Assembly: GCF_039595935.1 (NCBI RefSeq)
Contig: NZ_JBCNKR010000005.1
Coordinates: forward strand, 62,001 to 126,000
Source of the DNA: Flavobacterium sp.
GTDB lineage: Bacteria > Bacteroidota > Bacteroidia > Flavobacteriales > Flavobacteriaceae
Length of the DNA stretch: 64,000 bases
Direction: 5' to 3'
Numbering within the stretch: the stretch's first letter is position 1; every line of letters starts with the position of its first letter. Under the pieces are notes generated by a model. The model did not search any database. It had not been told where the DNA came from and was given only the letters and a program-made list of their open reading frames with translations. Of the stretch, positions 31,978-41,708 are shown piece after piece. The position numbers and the translations under genes are program-made.

Positions 31978-32934
31978 ATGAATCTATCTATACTTATACC
32001 GCTTCTAAACGAGGAGGAATCGCTTAAAGAACTCTACGCATGGATTATTAAAGTGATGCAGTCTAACAATTACTCTTATGAAATCATTTTTGTAGATGAT
32101 GGAAGTACAGATGATTCCTGGAATATTATTGAAAGTTTTTCTAACGAAAATCCTAATGTAAAAGGAATTCGTTTTATGAAAAACTTCGGAAAATCTCAGG
32201 CTTTGCACGCTGGTTTTGCAAAAGCAAAAGGTGATGTTATCATTACGATGGATGCTGATCTTCAGGACAGTCCTGATGAAATTCCGGAATTGTATGAAAT
32301 GATCACCAAAGAAAAATTTGATTTGGTTTCTGGCTGGAAAAAGAAACGCTACGATTCTGTTGTAGCAAAAAATCTTCCGTCAAAATTATTTAACTGGGCA
32401 GCCAGAAAAACTTCTGGTGTTGAGTTAAACGATTTTAACTGCGGATTAAAAGCTTACAAAAACGTTGTTGTAAAAAACATTGAGGTTTCGGGCGAAATGC
32501 ACCGTTACATTCCCGTTTTGGCTAAAAATGCGGGTTTTGCAAAAATTGGCGAAAAAGTAGTTATTCACCAGGCAAGAAAATACGGAGAAACTAAATTTGG
32601 AATGGAACGTTTCATAAATGGTTTTCTGGATTTAATTACAATTTGGTTTTTATCGAGATTCGGAAAAAGACCAATGCACTTATTTGGTGCCATGGGTTCG
32701 ATTATGTTTATAATCGGTTTTTTATCTGCCGGATATATTGGCGTTTCTAAACTATACCATATGTATAGTGGAGTTAAATATACTTTGGTAACTAATAATC
32801 CGTGGTTTTATATTGCATTAACTACGATGATTTTGGGGACACAGCTTTTCCTTGCCGGGTTTTTAGGTGAAATCATTTTGAGAACTAAAAACAACGAAGC
32901 TAGATATAAAGTAGCACGTGAAGTAAATTTTTGA
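31978..32934 (+). CDS. Family 2 glycosyltransferase, DPM1/ArnC-like
   Basis: A 318-residue membrane-associated glycosyltransferase. Residues 1 to about 220 form the GT-A domain (SILIPLLNEEESLKELYAWI, VDDGSTDDSW, then the metal site MDADLQDSPDEI near residue 90). QARKYGETKFGMERF is the later acceptor motif, and two C-terminal membrane helices follow (MGSIMFIIGFLSAGYIGV and WFYIALTTMILGTQLFLAG). This layout matches undecaprenyl- or dolichyl-phosphate sugar transferases that make lipid-linked sugars on the inner membrane. The sugar is unknown. The DUF4199 gene is directly upstream. Confidence 0.92.
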   Translation: MNLSILIPLLNEEESLKELYAWIIKVMQSNNYSYEIIFVDDGSTDDSWNIIESFSNENPNVKGIRFMKNFGKSQALHAGFAKAKGDVIITMDADLQDSPDEIPELYEMITKEKFDLVSGWKKKRYDSVVAKNLPSKLFNWAARKTSGVELNDFNCGLKAYKNVVVKNIEVSGEMHRYIPVLAKNAGFAKIGEKVVIHQARKYGETKFGMERFINGFLDLITIWFLSRFGKRPMHLFGAMGSIMFIIGFLSAGYIGVSKLYHMYSGVKYTLVTNNPWFYIALTTMILGTQLFLAGFLGEIILRTKNNEARYKVAREVNF

Positions 32935-33019
32935 CACAAATCAGGAAAAAAAAATCTTTTTGAGTCAAACTAACCTTCGAAGAAAAACTATCTTTATCAA
33001 AACATAAAAGAAAACTTAC

Positions 33020-34747
33020 ATGAATATAGCACCTAATATTTTAAACGCTGTAAATGAATGGCTGACTCCTACGTTTGATCAGGAAACGCAGGCAGCAGTA
33101 AAAGAATTAATGACAACGTCTCCTAAAGACCTTGAAGAAAGTTTCTACAAAAATCTTGAATTTGGAACTGGTGGTATGCGTGGCGTTATGGGTGTTGGAA
33201 ACAACAGAATTAACAAATATACGCTTGGAAAAAACACTCAGGGCTTATCTGATTATCTACACAAAGTATTCCCAAATGAACCATTAAAAGTAGTTATTGC
33301 TTATGATTGCCGTCATAACAGTAATACTTTGGCAAAAGTGGTTGCAGATGTTTTTTCTGCAAATGGAATTCAGGTTTATTTATTTTCAGATTTAAGACCA
33401 ACTCCAGAATTATCTTTTGCCCTTAAATATTTAGGCTGTCAATGCGGAATTGTCCTTACAGCATCTCACAATCCGCCAGAATACAACGGATATAAAGTGT
33501 ACTGGCAGGATGGCGGACAAATTGTTCCTCCGCAAGATGGAGAAATCATTGAAGTAATTGAAAGTTTAGACTACGATAAAATTAAATTCAATGCAAACGA
33601 AAGCTTAATTCAATATATTGATACTGAAATTGACAAAGCGTTTGTAAAATCATCTATCGAAAACGCAAGTTTTAATACTCCGGCTGAAGCCAAAGACAAT
33701 CTTCATATTGTTTTTACTTCACTGCACGGAACTTCTATAAAATCTATTCCGGACGTTTTATCACAGGCTGGATATAAAAATGTTCACATTGTACCGGAGC
33801 AGGCCGTTCCGGATGGAGATTTCCCAACTGTAAAATCTCCAAATCCAGAAGAACCAGAAGCTTTAACAATGGCTTTGGCTTTAGCAGATAAAACAAATTC
33901 TGATATTGTTGTGGGTACAGATCCAGACTGCGACCGTTTAGGTGTTGCCGTTAGAAACAACGATGGAAAAATGATTTTACTGAACGGAAACCAAACCATG
34001 GTTTTGATGACTTCTTTCCTTTTAAAACAATGGAAAAAAGCCGGAAAAATTAACGGAAAACAATTTGTAGGTTCAACAATTGTTTCTACTCCAATGATGA
34101 TGGAACTGGCAACAAGTTATGGCGTTGAATGCAAAGTTGGTTTAACAGGATTCAAATGGATCGCTAAAATGATTAAAGATTTCCCTGAACTTCAATTTAT
34201 TGGCGGTGGAGAGGAAAGCTTTGGTTTTATGGTTGGCGATGCCGTTAGAGATAAGGATGCTGTTGCTGCTACATTATTAATATGCGAAGTTGCTGCTCAG
34301 GCAAAAGCTGCAGGAAGCTCTGTTTACAAAGAACTTTTACAGCTTTATGTAGAGAACGGTTTCTACAAAGAATACTTAGTTTCTTTAACTAAAAAAGGAA
34401 TGGAAGGTTTAGAAGAAATCAATCAGATGATGATTAATTTACGCCAAAATCCTCTAAAAGAAATCAACGGTCAGCGAGTAATTATGGTTGAAGACTATCA
34501 ATCATCTACGGCTTTGAATTTATTGACAAATGAAGAATCTTCAATGGATATTCCAAAATCAAACGTATTGATTTATTATACAGAAGACGGCTCTAAAATT
34601 TGCGCAAGACCAAGTGGAACTGAACCAAAAATCAAATTCTACATAAGCGTAAATGCTGAATTAGAATCGGTTGCGGATTTTGATGAAGCTGAAAGTTTCT
34701 TAGACGGAAAAATACAAAACATCATTGCAGACATGCAGTTGAAGTAA
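33020..34747 (+). CDS. Phosphohexomutase (phosphoglucomutase/phosphomannomutase family)
   Basis: A 575-residue cytosolic enzyme of the alpha-D-phosphohexomutase family, interconverting hexose 1- and 6-phosphates for envelope sugar supply. The phosphoserine loop is [15 protein letters not shown] with Ser149. The Mg site is [14 protein letters not shown] near residue 300, the sugar loop [13 protein letters not shown] near 395, and the phosphate loop [12 protein letters not shown] near 535. The length and the N-terminal [11 protein letters not shown] motif put it in the large PGM2-like subfamily common in Bacteroidota. It appears to be transcribed alone; a hairpin terminator follows. Confidence 0.95.
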   Translation: MNIAPNILNAVNEWLTPTFDQETQAAVKELMTTSPKDLEESFYKNLEFGTGGMRGVMGVGNNRINKYTLGKNTQGLSDYLHKVFPNEPLKVVIAYDCRHNSNTLAKVVADVFSANGIQVYLFSDLRPTPELSFALKYLGCQCGIVLTASHNPPEYNGYKVYWQDGGQIVPPQDGEIIEVIESLDYDKIKFNANESLIQYIDTEIDKAFVKSSIENASFNTPAEAKDNLHIVFTSLHGTSIKSIPDVLSQAGYKNVHIVPEQAVPDGDFPTVKSPNPEEPEALTMALALADKTNSDIVVGTDPDCDRLGVAVRNNDGKMILLNGNQTMVLMTSFLLKQWKKAGKINGKQFVGSTIVSTPMMMELATSYGVECKVGLTGFKWIAKMIKDFPELQFIGGGEESFGFMVGDAVRDKDAVAATLLICEVAAQAKAAGSSVYKELLQLYVENGFYKEYLVSLTKKGMEGLEEINQMMINLRQNPLKEINGQRVIMVEDYQSSTALNLLTNEESSMDIPKSNVLIYYTEDGSKICARPSGTEPKIKFYISVNAELESVADFDEAESFLDGKIQNIIADMQLK

Positions 34748-34831
34748 TAAAAACGGGTGACAAGCTCCTGTATAAATATCATAATTGCGAACATACTTTG
34801 TTACAATTAACCGATTAAGTTCGACATTTAG

Positions 34832-34874
34832 AACTCTGATTTACATTTATAACAAATGAAAATCAGAGTTTTTT
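34832..34874 (+). terminator. Terminator of the phosphohexomutase gene
   Basis: AACTCTGATTT (34832-34842) pairs with AAATCAGAGTT (34860-34870), then a T run. The long loop also contains ACATTT/AAATG pairing. Confidence 0.85.
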
Positions 34875-35006
34875 ACTAAAAAAAAGCAAAAAAAAATTGA
34901 AAACAAACCAATTGGATTAATTTTGTCCAATAAAAATTCCCAAAAAAATATTCCTAAACTCGAAAGAGTTATACCAAAACAAAAAAAATAATATTCAAAA
35001 AATTAA

Positions 35007-36836
35007 ATGAGTAATTACAAAAAAATAATTCCTTTTATATACCCTTATAAAAGATACGCATTCTTAAACATCTTTTTTAATGTTTTGTATGCACTTTTCA
35101 GCACACTTTCATTCATGGCATTAATTCCAATGCTGCAGGTTTTATTCGGCAAAAGCAAGAAATTGACAACCATGCCTGCTTATGAAGGAATCACCCACAT
35201 AAAAGAATACGGAGAAAACTATCTCAACTATTACATCACAAAAAATAATGATCCGAACAATCCCGGGTTTATACTTTCGGTAATGGTTGGCATAATTATT
35301 TCTATCTTCTTATTGAAAAATTTAGCCGATTATCTGGCTATGTTTTTCATCAACTTTTTAAGAAATGGAGTTTTAAGAGATATGCGAAATGCATTATACA
35401 AAAAAACCTTAGAACTGCCTTTAGCGTTTTATTCTGAAAAAAGAAAAGGCGATGTTATTTCCAGAATTGCCGGAGATGTAAACGAGGTCCAAACTTCCTT
35501 TTTAGCTATTTTAGAGCTTATTGTTAAAGAGCCTTTGACCATTGTATTTACGATAATCGCCATGTTAATTATCAGTGCTAAATTAACATTGTTTGTTTTT
35601 GTTTTTATTCCGGTTTCAGGATACATTATTTCTTTAATTGGGAAACAGCTTAAAAAGCAATCTACAAAAGCACAGGAAGAACAAGGTACGTTCTTATCTA
35701 CTATTGAAGAAACTATAGGCGGATTAAAAGTTGTAAAAGGATATAACGCTGAAAATTATTTCAATACTGTTTTCAGAAACTCTACAGATCGTTTTTTCAA
35801 TTTATCAAACAGTATTGGAAACCGTCAAAACTTAGCCTCTCCAGCCAGTGAGTTTATGGGAATCACGGTTATTGCGATCCTACTTTGGTACGGAGGACAA
35901 ATGGTTTTAATCGACAAAACTTTAGAAGGAGCGTCGTTTATTGCCTATATGGGATTAGCTTATAATATCCTGACTCCGGCAAAAGCAATTTCTAAAGCTT
36001 CTTATGGAGTAAAAAGAGGAAATGCTGCCGCTGAACGTGTCTTAGAAATTTTAGATCAGGAAAACACAATTGTTTCAAAAGAAAATGCAATCGAAAAAAC
36101 AACTTTTGATAACAACATTAGTGTTCAGAATATCAACTTTAAATATGAAGATGAAAATGTTTTAAAAGATTTTTCTCTTCAAATCAAAAAAGGACAGACC
36201 GTTGCTCTTGTTGGACAATCTGGAAGTGGAAAAAGTACTATTGCGAATTTATTGACTCGTTTTTATGATGTAAACGAAGGTACAATTTCTATTGACGGAA
36301 TCAATATCAAAGACATGAGTCTACATTCTCTTCGAGGTTTGATGGCATTAGTAACACAGGATATTATTTTATTTAATGATACTATTAAAGCAAACATTGC
36401 ACTAGGAAAACTTGACGCAACCGATGACGAAATTATCGAAGCGTTAAAAATTGCCAATGCTTATGAGTTTGTGAAAGATCTACCACAAGGAATCTATTCT
36501 AATATTGGAGACAGTGGAAGCAAACTTTCAGGTGGTCAGAGACAACGTTTGTCTATTGCCAGAGCAGTATTGAAAAATCCTCCAATTATGATTTTGGATG
36601 AAGCAACTTCTGCATTAGATACCGAAAGTGAAAAATTTGTTCAGATTGCTCTTGAAAATATGATGCAAAACAGAACTTCGATAGTTATTGCTCACCGTCT
36701 TTCTACCATCCAAAAAGCTGATGTGATTGTGGTGATGCAAAAAGGAAGAATTGTTGAGCAAGGAAGACATGACGAATTAATTGCCCTTAACGGCACTTAC
36801 AACAAACTTGTAACCATGCAGTCTTTCGAATCATAA
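35007..36836 (+). CDS. ABC exporter, ATPase fused to permease (MsbA-like)
   Basis: A 609-residue half-exporter with six membrane helices in residues 1 to about 330 and a nucleotide-binding domain after it. Walker A is GQSGSGKST near residue 408, the signature LSGGQRQRLSIARAVL near 510 and Walker B IMILDEATSALD near 533, and the switch His is in VIAHRLS. Its overall pattern resembles MsbA and lipid or drug exporters. A 20-30 residue periplasmic-side insertion (MPAYEGITHIKEYGENYLN) lies after the first helix. As a homodimer it would flip lipid A core or another amphipathic substrate across the inner membrane. Substrate is inferred only from the family. Confidence 0.9.
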   Translation: MSNYKKIIPFIYPYKRYAFLNIFFNVLYALFSTLSFMALIPMLQVLFGKSKKLTTMPAYEGITHIKEYGENYLNYYITKNNDPNNPGFILSVMVGIIISIFLLKNLADYLAMFFINFLRNGVLRDMRNALYKKTLELPLAFYSEKRKGDVISRIAGDVNEVQTSFLAILELIVKEPLTIVFTIIAMLIISAKLTLFVFVFIPVSGYIISLIGKQLKKQSTKAQEEQGTFLSTIEETIGGLKVVKGYNAENYFNTVFRNSTDRFFNLSNSIGNRQNLASPASEFMGITVIAILLWYGGQMVLIDKTLEGASFIAYMGLAYNILTPAKAISKASYGVKRGNAAAERVLEILDQENTIVSKENAIEKTTFDNNISVQNINFKYEDENVLKDFSLQIKKGQTVALVGQSGSGKSTIANLLTRFYDVNEGTISIDGINIKDMSLHSLRGLMALVTQDIILFNDTIKANIALGKLDATDDEIIEALKIANAYEFVKDLPQGIYSNIGDSGSKLSGGQRQRLSIARAVLKNPPIMILDEATSALDTESEKFVQIALENMMQNRTSIVIAHRLSTIQKADVIVVMQKGRIVEQGRHDELIALNGTYNKLVTMQSFES

Positions 36837-36860
36837 GACACAACATATACCCAAATAATC

Positions 36861-36912
36861 AACACAGATTAAGGAAATATTAAAACTCCGTTTAATTTCT
36901 TTAATCTGTGTT
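36861..36912. repeat. Inverted repeat, AACACAGATTAAGGAAAT type
   Basis: The arms at 36861-36878 and 36895-36912 are reverse complements with one mismatch. On the plus strand T-rich sequence follows, so it may also terminate the ABC exporter transcript. It shares the CACAGATT word with the repeat at 221-282. Confidence 0.75.
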
Positions 36913-36966
36913 TTATTTTATAACTTTAGGTTAGTTAAAGATTAAAATCATTAATTCTTTCCGAAA

Positions 36967-37668
36967 ATGTATCTTAACAACCCCAACATCAAACTGCCAG
37001 ACGACCCTGATACTATTGTTTGGAAATATCTCGACTTATCTAAATTTCTGGATTTACTGCTTTCAAAAAAACTTTTCATGTCCAGGTCTGATAAATTTGA
37101 AGATCAATACGAAGGCACTTTTAGCGAACCTACTTATGAAGAGATTAAAAAACTAGCCGTAGATAATCCGGAGTTTTTAAATTACTACAAAACGCATCGC
37201 GAAAAAGTAGCCATTAGCAGCTGGCATATTAACGAATATGAATCTTTTGCTATGTGGCAGATTTTCACAAAAAACAACGAAGGATTAGCCATTCAGTCTA
37301 CAATTGGAAGACTTCAAAAAGCCGTAAAACCAGAAAGCAACTTTGACCAGTATATTGGCGAAGTCAACTATATTGATTACAAAAAAGAATATATTCCGTT
37401 TGATGATTTGTTTTTTCCCTTTTTATTTAAACGAAAAAGCTTTCAGTATGAACGTGAAGTCCGAATTCTTACTGACACTTCAAAAAACGATATTAAATTA
37501 AATGACGGAATAAAAATAAATGTCGACATCAATCAGCTGATTGAAAAGATTTATATTCATCCCAAATCTGAAAACTGGTACAAAAAACTGGTTATCGAAT
37601 TGGTTGAAAGATTAGATTTTGGCTTCGAAATCGAAAAATCAGATCTTGAAAGTGATATATTGATTTGA
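36967..37668 (+). CDS. DUF2971-like protein
   Basis: A 233-residue cytosolic protein of the DUF2971 type. It has WKYLDLSKFLDLLLSKKLFMSR near the start, then DKFEDQYEGTF, SSWHINEYESFAMWQIFT (about residues 79-96), SFQYEREVRILTD and a C-terminal IYIHPKSENWYKKLV, all typical of this family. Function is unknown; some relatives occur in phage defence or stress loci, but there are no defence genes around it here. The gene stands between the ABC exporter and a nested terminator repeat. Confidence 0.85.
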   Translation: MYLNNPNIKLPDDPDTIVWKYLDLSKFLDLLLSKKLFMSRSDKFEDQYEGTFSEPTYEEIKKLAVDNPEFLNYYKTHREKVAISSWHINEYESFAMWQIFTKNNEGLAIQSTIGRLQKAVKPESNFDQYIGEVNYIDYKKEYIPFDDLFFPFLFKRKSFQYEREVRILTDTSKNDIKLNDGIKINVDINQLIEKIYIHPKSENWYKKLVIELVERLDFGFEIEKSDLESDILI

Positions 37669-37669
37669 G

Positions 37670-37825
37670 AGGTGCTAAGATTCTAAGTTTTCATTTTTCG
37701 CATAAAGAAAGCCTGTTAAAAATTGTATTTTTAACAGGCTTTCTTCTATTTATCTTAAAGTTAAAAAAATCTTTTTAATCCTTTTAATCTGTGGCAAGAG
37801 AAAAAACTTAGAGTCTTAGCACCTT
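37670..37825. repeat. Long imperfect inverted repeat enclosing a terminator
   Basis: The outer arms, AGGTGCTAAGATTCTAAG (in 37670-37692) and CTTAGAGTCTTAGCACCT (in 37798-37825), are reverse complements with few mismatches. Between them is the terminator at 37706-37744 and a fragment of the CACAGATT family (TTTTAATCTGTGGC). The same nested layout occurs at 53905-54079. Confidence 0.8.
37706..37744. terminator. Bidirectional terminator nested in a repeat
   Basis: AGAAAGCCTGTTAAAAA pairs perfectly with TTTTTAACAGGCTTTCT over a 5-base loop, 17 base pairs, between convergent genes. Confidence 0.9.
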
Positions 37826-37838
37826 AGCATCAGAACCT

Positions 37839-38558
37839 CTAAATAGGCTTATAATTCTTCACTTCCCATTTTTTAGACGCTAAGTCAATATAATTGTAGT
37901 GTAAAACATCATTTTTATCAAACTGACCGTTTTGGTTCGTATCTTCAATAGTTCTAAAATACAAACGGTTTTTAGATTCGATTAAATTCCAGTCTACCAA
38001 TTCCTGTAAATCGGCAGAAATTTTCGTAAAGTTTTCTCCGCTGATATCACTTAAATACAAAGTTTTAATATCACTGGTATCAATTTTACCATCTTTGTTT
38101 GTATCAGAATCTGTTAAAGTATAAACCATGATTTTATTTTTGGTTTTATCGGCAACAGTTTTTAAATACGTCGCTGTTAAAATCAAAACAGGTTTATCTG
38201 ATAAGGCATGAATTGAATCAGAATCTGTTTTTTGAAATTTCAGGTTTTGAAGATATCCCGTAATTTCATATTCGCCTAAATTCGAAATTGTAAAACTCAC
38301 ATCGTTTACACTCGAAGAGCCATAACGCGCTTTTGAACCTCTTTCAAAAACCCTTAAATCGCCAACAGGATGAATTAAATAATCTGTTCCTTCCATTTGA
38401 ATAGGCAGATCAGCAATTTCAATTTGAGTAGAATCTGCTTTTGTAACACTTACTTTGTTTGACACATCGTAACTTACTTTTGGTTTTTGAACTTCTTCTC
38501 GGCAGCTAATTAAGGTTCCGATAACGGCTAAGGCTATATAGGCAGTGTACTTTTTCAT
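37839..38558 (-). CDS. EF-hand-like repeat lipoprotein
   Basis: A 239-residue lipoprotein from the ATG with complement at 38556-38558 (MKKYTAYIALAVIGTLISC, Cys at residue 19); an upstream ATG at 38582 adds eight residues before the signal. Two calcium-loop-like segments of EF-hand/dockerin type are visible, DTNKDGKIDTSD and DTNQNGQFDKND, near residues 153 and 213. They may bind Ca and stabilise the fold. The remaining beta-rich sequence matches no family I know. It is the last gene of a four-gene envelope operon with a TonB receptor and an M23 peptidase, which suggests a surface role. Confidence 0.78.
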   Translation of the reverse strand: MKKYTAYIALAVIGTLISCREEVQKPKVSYDVSNKVSVTKADSTQIEIADLPIQMEGTDYLIHPVGDLRVFERGSKARYGSSSVNDVSFTISNLGEYEITGYLQNLKFQKTDSDSIHALSDKPVLILTATYLKTVADKTKNKIMVYTLTDSDTNKDGKIDTSDIKTLYLSDISGENFTKISADLQELVDWNLIESKNRLYFRTIEDTNQNGQFDKNDVLHYNYIDLASKKWEVKNYKPI

Positions 38559-38587
38559 CGACAAATTATATTCAATTATCAAATATA

Positions 38588-39235
38588 CTATTTTTGATTG
38601 TAATTTTGGTTTTTATTGAATTTTACTAGTGCGAAGATATTTAAAACCACTATTCCGAAGTAAGCAAAAAATAAAATCCAATTCTTTTTATATAAAGCCA
38701 AATCATGTTGTAACTTTCTTTTTCGTGCTTGCTCTAAGAAATATTCCCTATTAACTTCTTCATAAGAACACTTAAAGGCAACTATTCTTTTTAAATCTTT
38801 TTTAGGTTTAGGCTTTGGCATCATGAAAACCAAAAAATCATTGTCATTTTGAATGAATATAGGCATTTTTTCTATTGCAAAAAAGTCTAAAACCTTAATG
38901 TATACTTCATAACTCATTTCATTTCCCAAATGAATTTTAATACCATTTATAGTATCATGTTCTCGTTTCATTTTTCTTAATGCAAGCTGAAGATCATTCA
39001 ATTTTGTTTTTTCTAAATCTTCAGTATTATTTAAAACAAATACATGATAATTTCTTTTGATTACTAAAAGCGCTTTTTTCTGATTAGAATCTGGCAAACT
39101 TATATCTATACTATGATAAACCTTAAAAGCCTCAACTCTATAAAAATGGTACAAACAAAACAATGGAATCAAAACCAAAGAAATCATCCCCGGAACGTAA
39201 AAAAGTTTTTTTCTCTTTTTACGCTTTTCGATCAT
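38588..39235 (-). CDS. Membrane protein with N- and C-terminal helices, unknown
   Basis: A 215-residue protein. A positively charged start (KRKKRKKLFYVP) precedes a membrane helix (GMISLVLIPLFCLYHFY), then about 150 residues of soluble domain and a C-terminal helix (WILFFAYFGIVVLNIFALV). In the soluble part, HLGNEMSYEVYIKVLDFFAIE slightly recalls the periplasmic domain of ExbD, but the match is too weak to assign. Its start overlaps the stop of the TonB receptor gene by 4 bases (ATGA), so the two are translationally coupled. It may assist that receptor. Confidence 0.7.
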   Translation of the reverse strand: MIEKRKKRKKLFYVPGMISLVLIPLFCLYHFYRVEAFKVYHSIDISLPDSNQKKALLVIKRNYHVFVLNNTEDLEKTKLNDLQLALRKMKREHDTINGIKIHLGNEMSYEVYIKVLDFFAIEKMPIFIQNDNDFLVFMMPKPKPKKDLKRIVAFKCSYEEVNREYFLEQARKRKLQHDLALYKKNWILFFAYFGIVVLNIFALVKFNKNQNYNQK

Positions 39236-41697
39236 AATCTCGCATTCAGTTTTATATTAAAAACTCTGGAAGTCATATAATTTGGAATCGCATATTGATT
39301 TTTAGAATACACATCGCGAACCCAGGTATTAGTAATCGCATTTTGATTATTGAAAAGATTGAAAATTTCTAAACCTACAGCTAATTCTTTAAAATTTTTC
39401 AGCCAGCTTGTTTTAGAGCTTTGCGTGCTGCTGTCAACAAAAACTTTAGCAAAACCAATATCTGCTCTTCTGTAATCATTTAAGCGATTTTGGTATAAAT
39501 ACGGATCAGAATAAGCAGGTGAACCACCCGGAAGTCCTGTATTATAAACTAAATTCAAATATACTTTTACACTCGGAATATTTGGCATATAATCCTGAAA
39601 AAGCATTGCAAATTTCAAACGCTGATCTGTTGGGCGGGCAATATACCCTTTGTTTTCGTAATTTTCTTCTGTTTTCAAATATCCAAAACTTACCCACGAT
39701 TCAGTTCCCGGCACAAATTCACCATTCAATCTAAAATCAAGTCCCTGCGCATATGCTTTGGCATTATTATTAGCCACATATCTAATTCTGACATTGTCTA
39801 TTGAATAAACATTTACATCCGAAAGTGATTTATAATAAATTTCCGTAACCCATTTAAAAGGACGGTTCCACATTTTAAAATTATAATCATTCCCCAAAAC
39901 GACATGAACAGCTTCCTGTGCCTTTACATTCGGATTTACAACTCCATCCAGATCACGAAGCTCTCTGTAAAATGGAGGCTGATGGTACAATCCGCCGGAA
40001 ATCCTGAAAACCATATCACGATCCCAATCCGGTTTTATAGCAAACTGTGCTCGCGGACTCACTACAGTCTGATTTTTTCCCTCTTCTGCAGCTCCGGAAA
40101 CCTGCCAGCTTTGAAAACGAGCTCCGATGTGGTACCAAATCTGACTTGACCCAAGCATTGACTGTTTATTCCATTGAGCATAACCCGAATATCTGTTAAT
40201 TGTATTGAAATTTGTCGCGCGAATATCCTGATATGGCAAAAGCGGTCCGGTATACGGTGAATACGGCTGATTATTTTCCGGAAGAATAACCAAAGGCGGA
40301 TTTATTGAAAATCCTGCAGAATCGATTACTTCCCACTCTACTACTCTGTCCCTGATAGATTCTCTGGTATATTTTAATCCAAACTCAAGCTGACTTTCTT
40401 TCCAGTCTTTCGTTCCTTTAATTTCCATATTGGCAATTAAAGCATCAAGATCGTTTCGGGCGTGATTCAATTGAGAACCAATTCCTCTTGTAAAATCAAT
40501 GTTAGATGCATCGTTTGGATTTTCGGTATCGACATTTCCTAAACGATATTGAGCCAAAATATCAAAATGTTCTTTTTCAGTAGTATGAAATAAAGAACCT
40601 ATCAATTTTAAAGTTAAGGTTGGCAAAACTTTATATGTGGTTTTTAAAGCTCCAAAATAAGTATCATATTGATCTTTTTCCTGTCCTTCATAATAAACGG
40701 CAAGCGCCATTGGCTGATCGATTGTCCCAAATTTAGTTTCGCGGGTTAAAGGCTGATACAAATATTTGTTCTGCGAAATATTTCCCAAAAAGCTAATCTG
40801 CCATTTTTTAGAAATATCATAATTAATATTCGTTTGAATATCTGCAAAAGTTGGCGTGTAATTCGTCTGCGTATCCTGACTGTTTACCAATAAACTGTTA
40901 TTTCGATAACGAACTCCGGTTACGGCAGACCATTTTTTATTTTTTGAAACTAAATCTGCAGAAGCACTTCCACCTAAAAAACTGGCTTCCAAAGAAGCAC
41001 CAAACTGCGTTGGTTTTCTATACGTAATATCTAAAACCGAAGATAATTTATCTCCAAACTTTGCCTGAAAACCTCCAGCCGAAAAATCGACATTCTGAAC
41101 CAAATCTGTATTCGTGAAACTTAATCCTTCTTGTTGACCTGAACGAATTAAAAACGGACGATATACTTCGACTTCGTTTACATACACTAAGTTTTCATCA
41201 TAATTTCCGCCTCGAACGGCATATTGAGTGCTAAGTTCATTGTTTGAGTTTACTCCGGGAAGGGTTTTTAGAATATTTTCGATCCCGGCATTTGCTCCCG
41301 GAATCTTTTTTATGGTGGCAACGTCAACATTTGTAATTCCCTGAACTCTTTTTCGGTTTCGGGATGAAACAAAAACCTCTCCCATTTGTTCCTGAGAATT
41401 GTTCATTACAGGATTAAAAACAAAAACTTCATCTGGTTTTAAAGTTACCGTGAGGCTGATCATTTTTAAAGAAATATGGGTAAAAATAATCGAAGCTTTT
41501 TTATTGGAAACCACATCGATTTCAAAAAAACCATTTGCATCAGACTGCACAGCATTTTTGCCCGAAGTAATATTGACATTTGAAACAGGATGCTTTTCAT
41601 TATCTAAAATAATACCTTTAACATGAGCATTTTGAGCCAATGAAATACAACTAAAGCACAGAAAAAGTAAAGCGAGTATTAACCTGTTTTTATTCAA
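39232..41697 (-). CDS. TonB-dependent receptor with carboxypeptidase-like domain
   Basis: An 821-residue outer membrane protein. The signal peptide (ILALLFLCFSCISLAQ) is followed by a carboxypeptidase-regulatory-like domain (about 22-105, VKGIILDNEKHPVSNVNITSG), then a plug with GIENILKTLPGVNSNNELST and YAVRGGNYDENLVYVNEVEVY, then the barrel, ending in FNIKLNARL. The residue count is smaller than typical SusC proteins and no SusD gene follows, so it is probably not a glycan receptor. It lies 11 bases after an M23 peptidase gene and couples to the membrane protein downstream. Ligand unknown. Confidence 0.9.
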   Translation of the reverse strand: MNKNRLILALLFLCFSCISLAQNAHVKGIILDNEKHPVSNVNITSGKNAVQSDANGFFEIDVVSNKKASIIFTHISLKMISLTVTLKPDEVFVFNPVMNNSQEQMGEVFVSSRNRKRVQGITNVDVATIKKIPGANAGIENILKTLPGVNSNNELSTQYAVRGGNYDENLVYVNEVEVYRPFLIRSGQQEGLSFTNTDLVQNVDFSAGGFQAKFGDKLSSVLDITYRKPTQFGASLEASFLGGSASADLVSKNKKWSAVTGVRYRNNSLLVNSQDTQTNYTPTFADIQTNINYDISKKWQISFLGNISQNKYLYQPLTRETKFGTIDQPMALAVYYEGQEKDQYDTYFGALKTTYKVLPTLTLKLIGSLFHTTEKEHFDILAQYRLGNVDTENPNDASNIDFTRGIGSQLNHARNDLDALIANMEIKGTKDWKESQLEFGLKYTRESIRDRVVEWEVIDSAGFSINPPLVILPENNQPYSPYTGPLLPYQDIRATNFNTINRYSGYAQWNKQSMLGSSQIWYHIGARFQSWQVSGAAEEGKNQTVVSPRAQFAIKPDWDRDMVFRISGGLYHQPPFYRELRDLDGVVNPNVKAQEAVHVVLGNDYNFKMWNRPFKWVTEIYYKSLSDVNVYSIDNVRIRYVANNNAKAYAQGLDFRLNGEFVPGTESWVSFGYLKTEENYENKGYIARPTDQRLKFAMLFQDYMPNIPSVKVYLNLVYNTGLPGGSPAYSDPYLYQNRLNDYRRADIGFAKVFVDSSTQSSKTSWLKNFKELAVGLEIFNLFNNQNAITNTWVRDVYSKNQYAIPNYMTSRVFNIKLNARL

Positions 41698-41708
41698 AGA
41701 TTTGGATT

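Noticed and set aside
36967..37668. DUF2971 gene as part of a defence system
   Set aside because: No neighbouring nuclease, methylase or toxin-antitoxin genes support this; the surroundings are transport and envelope genes.
39519..40149. Plus-strand frames opposite the TonB receptor
   Set aside because: They are shadows of the receptor gene with no start context or family match.
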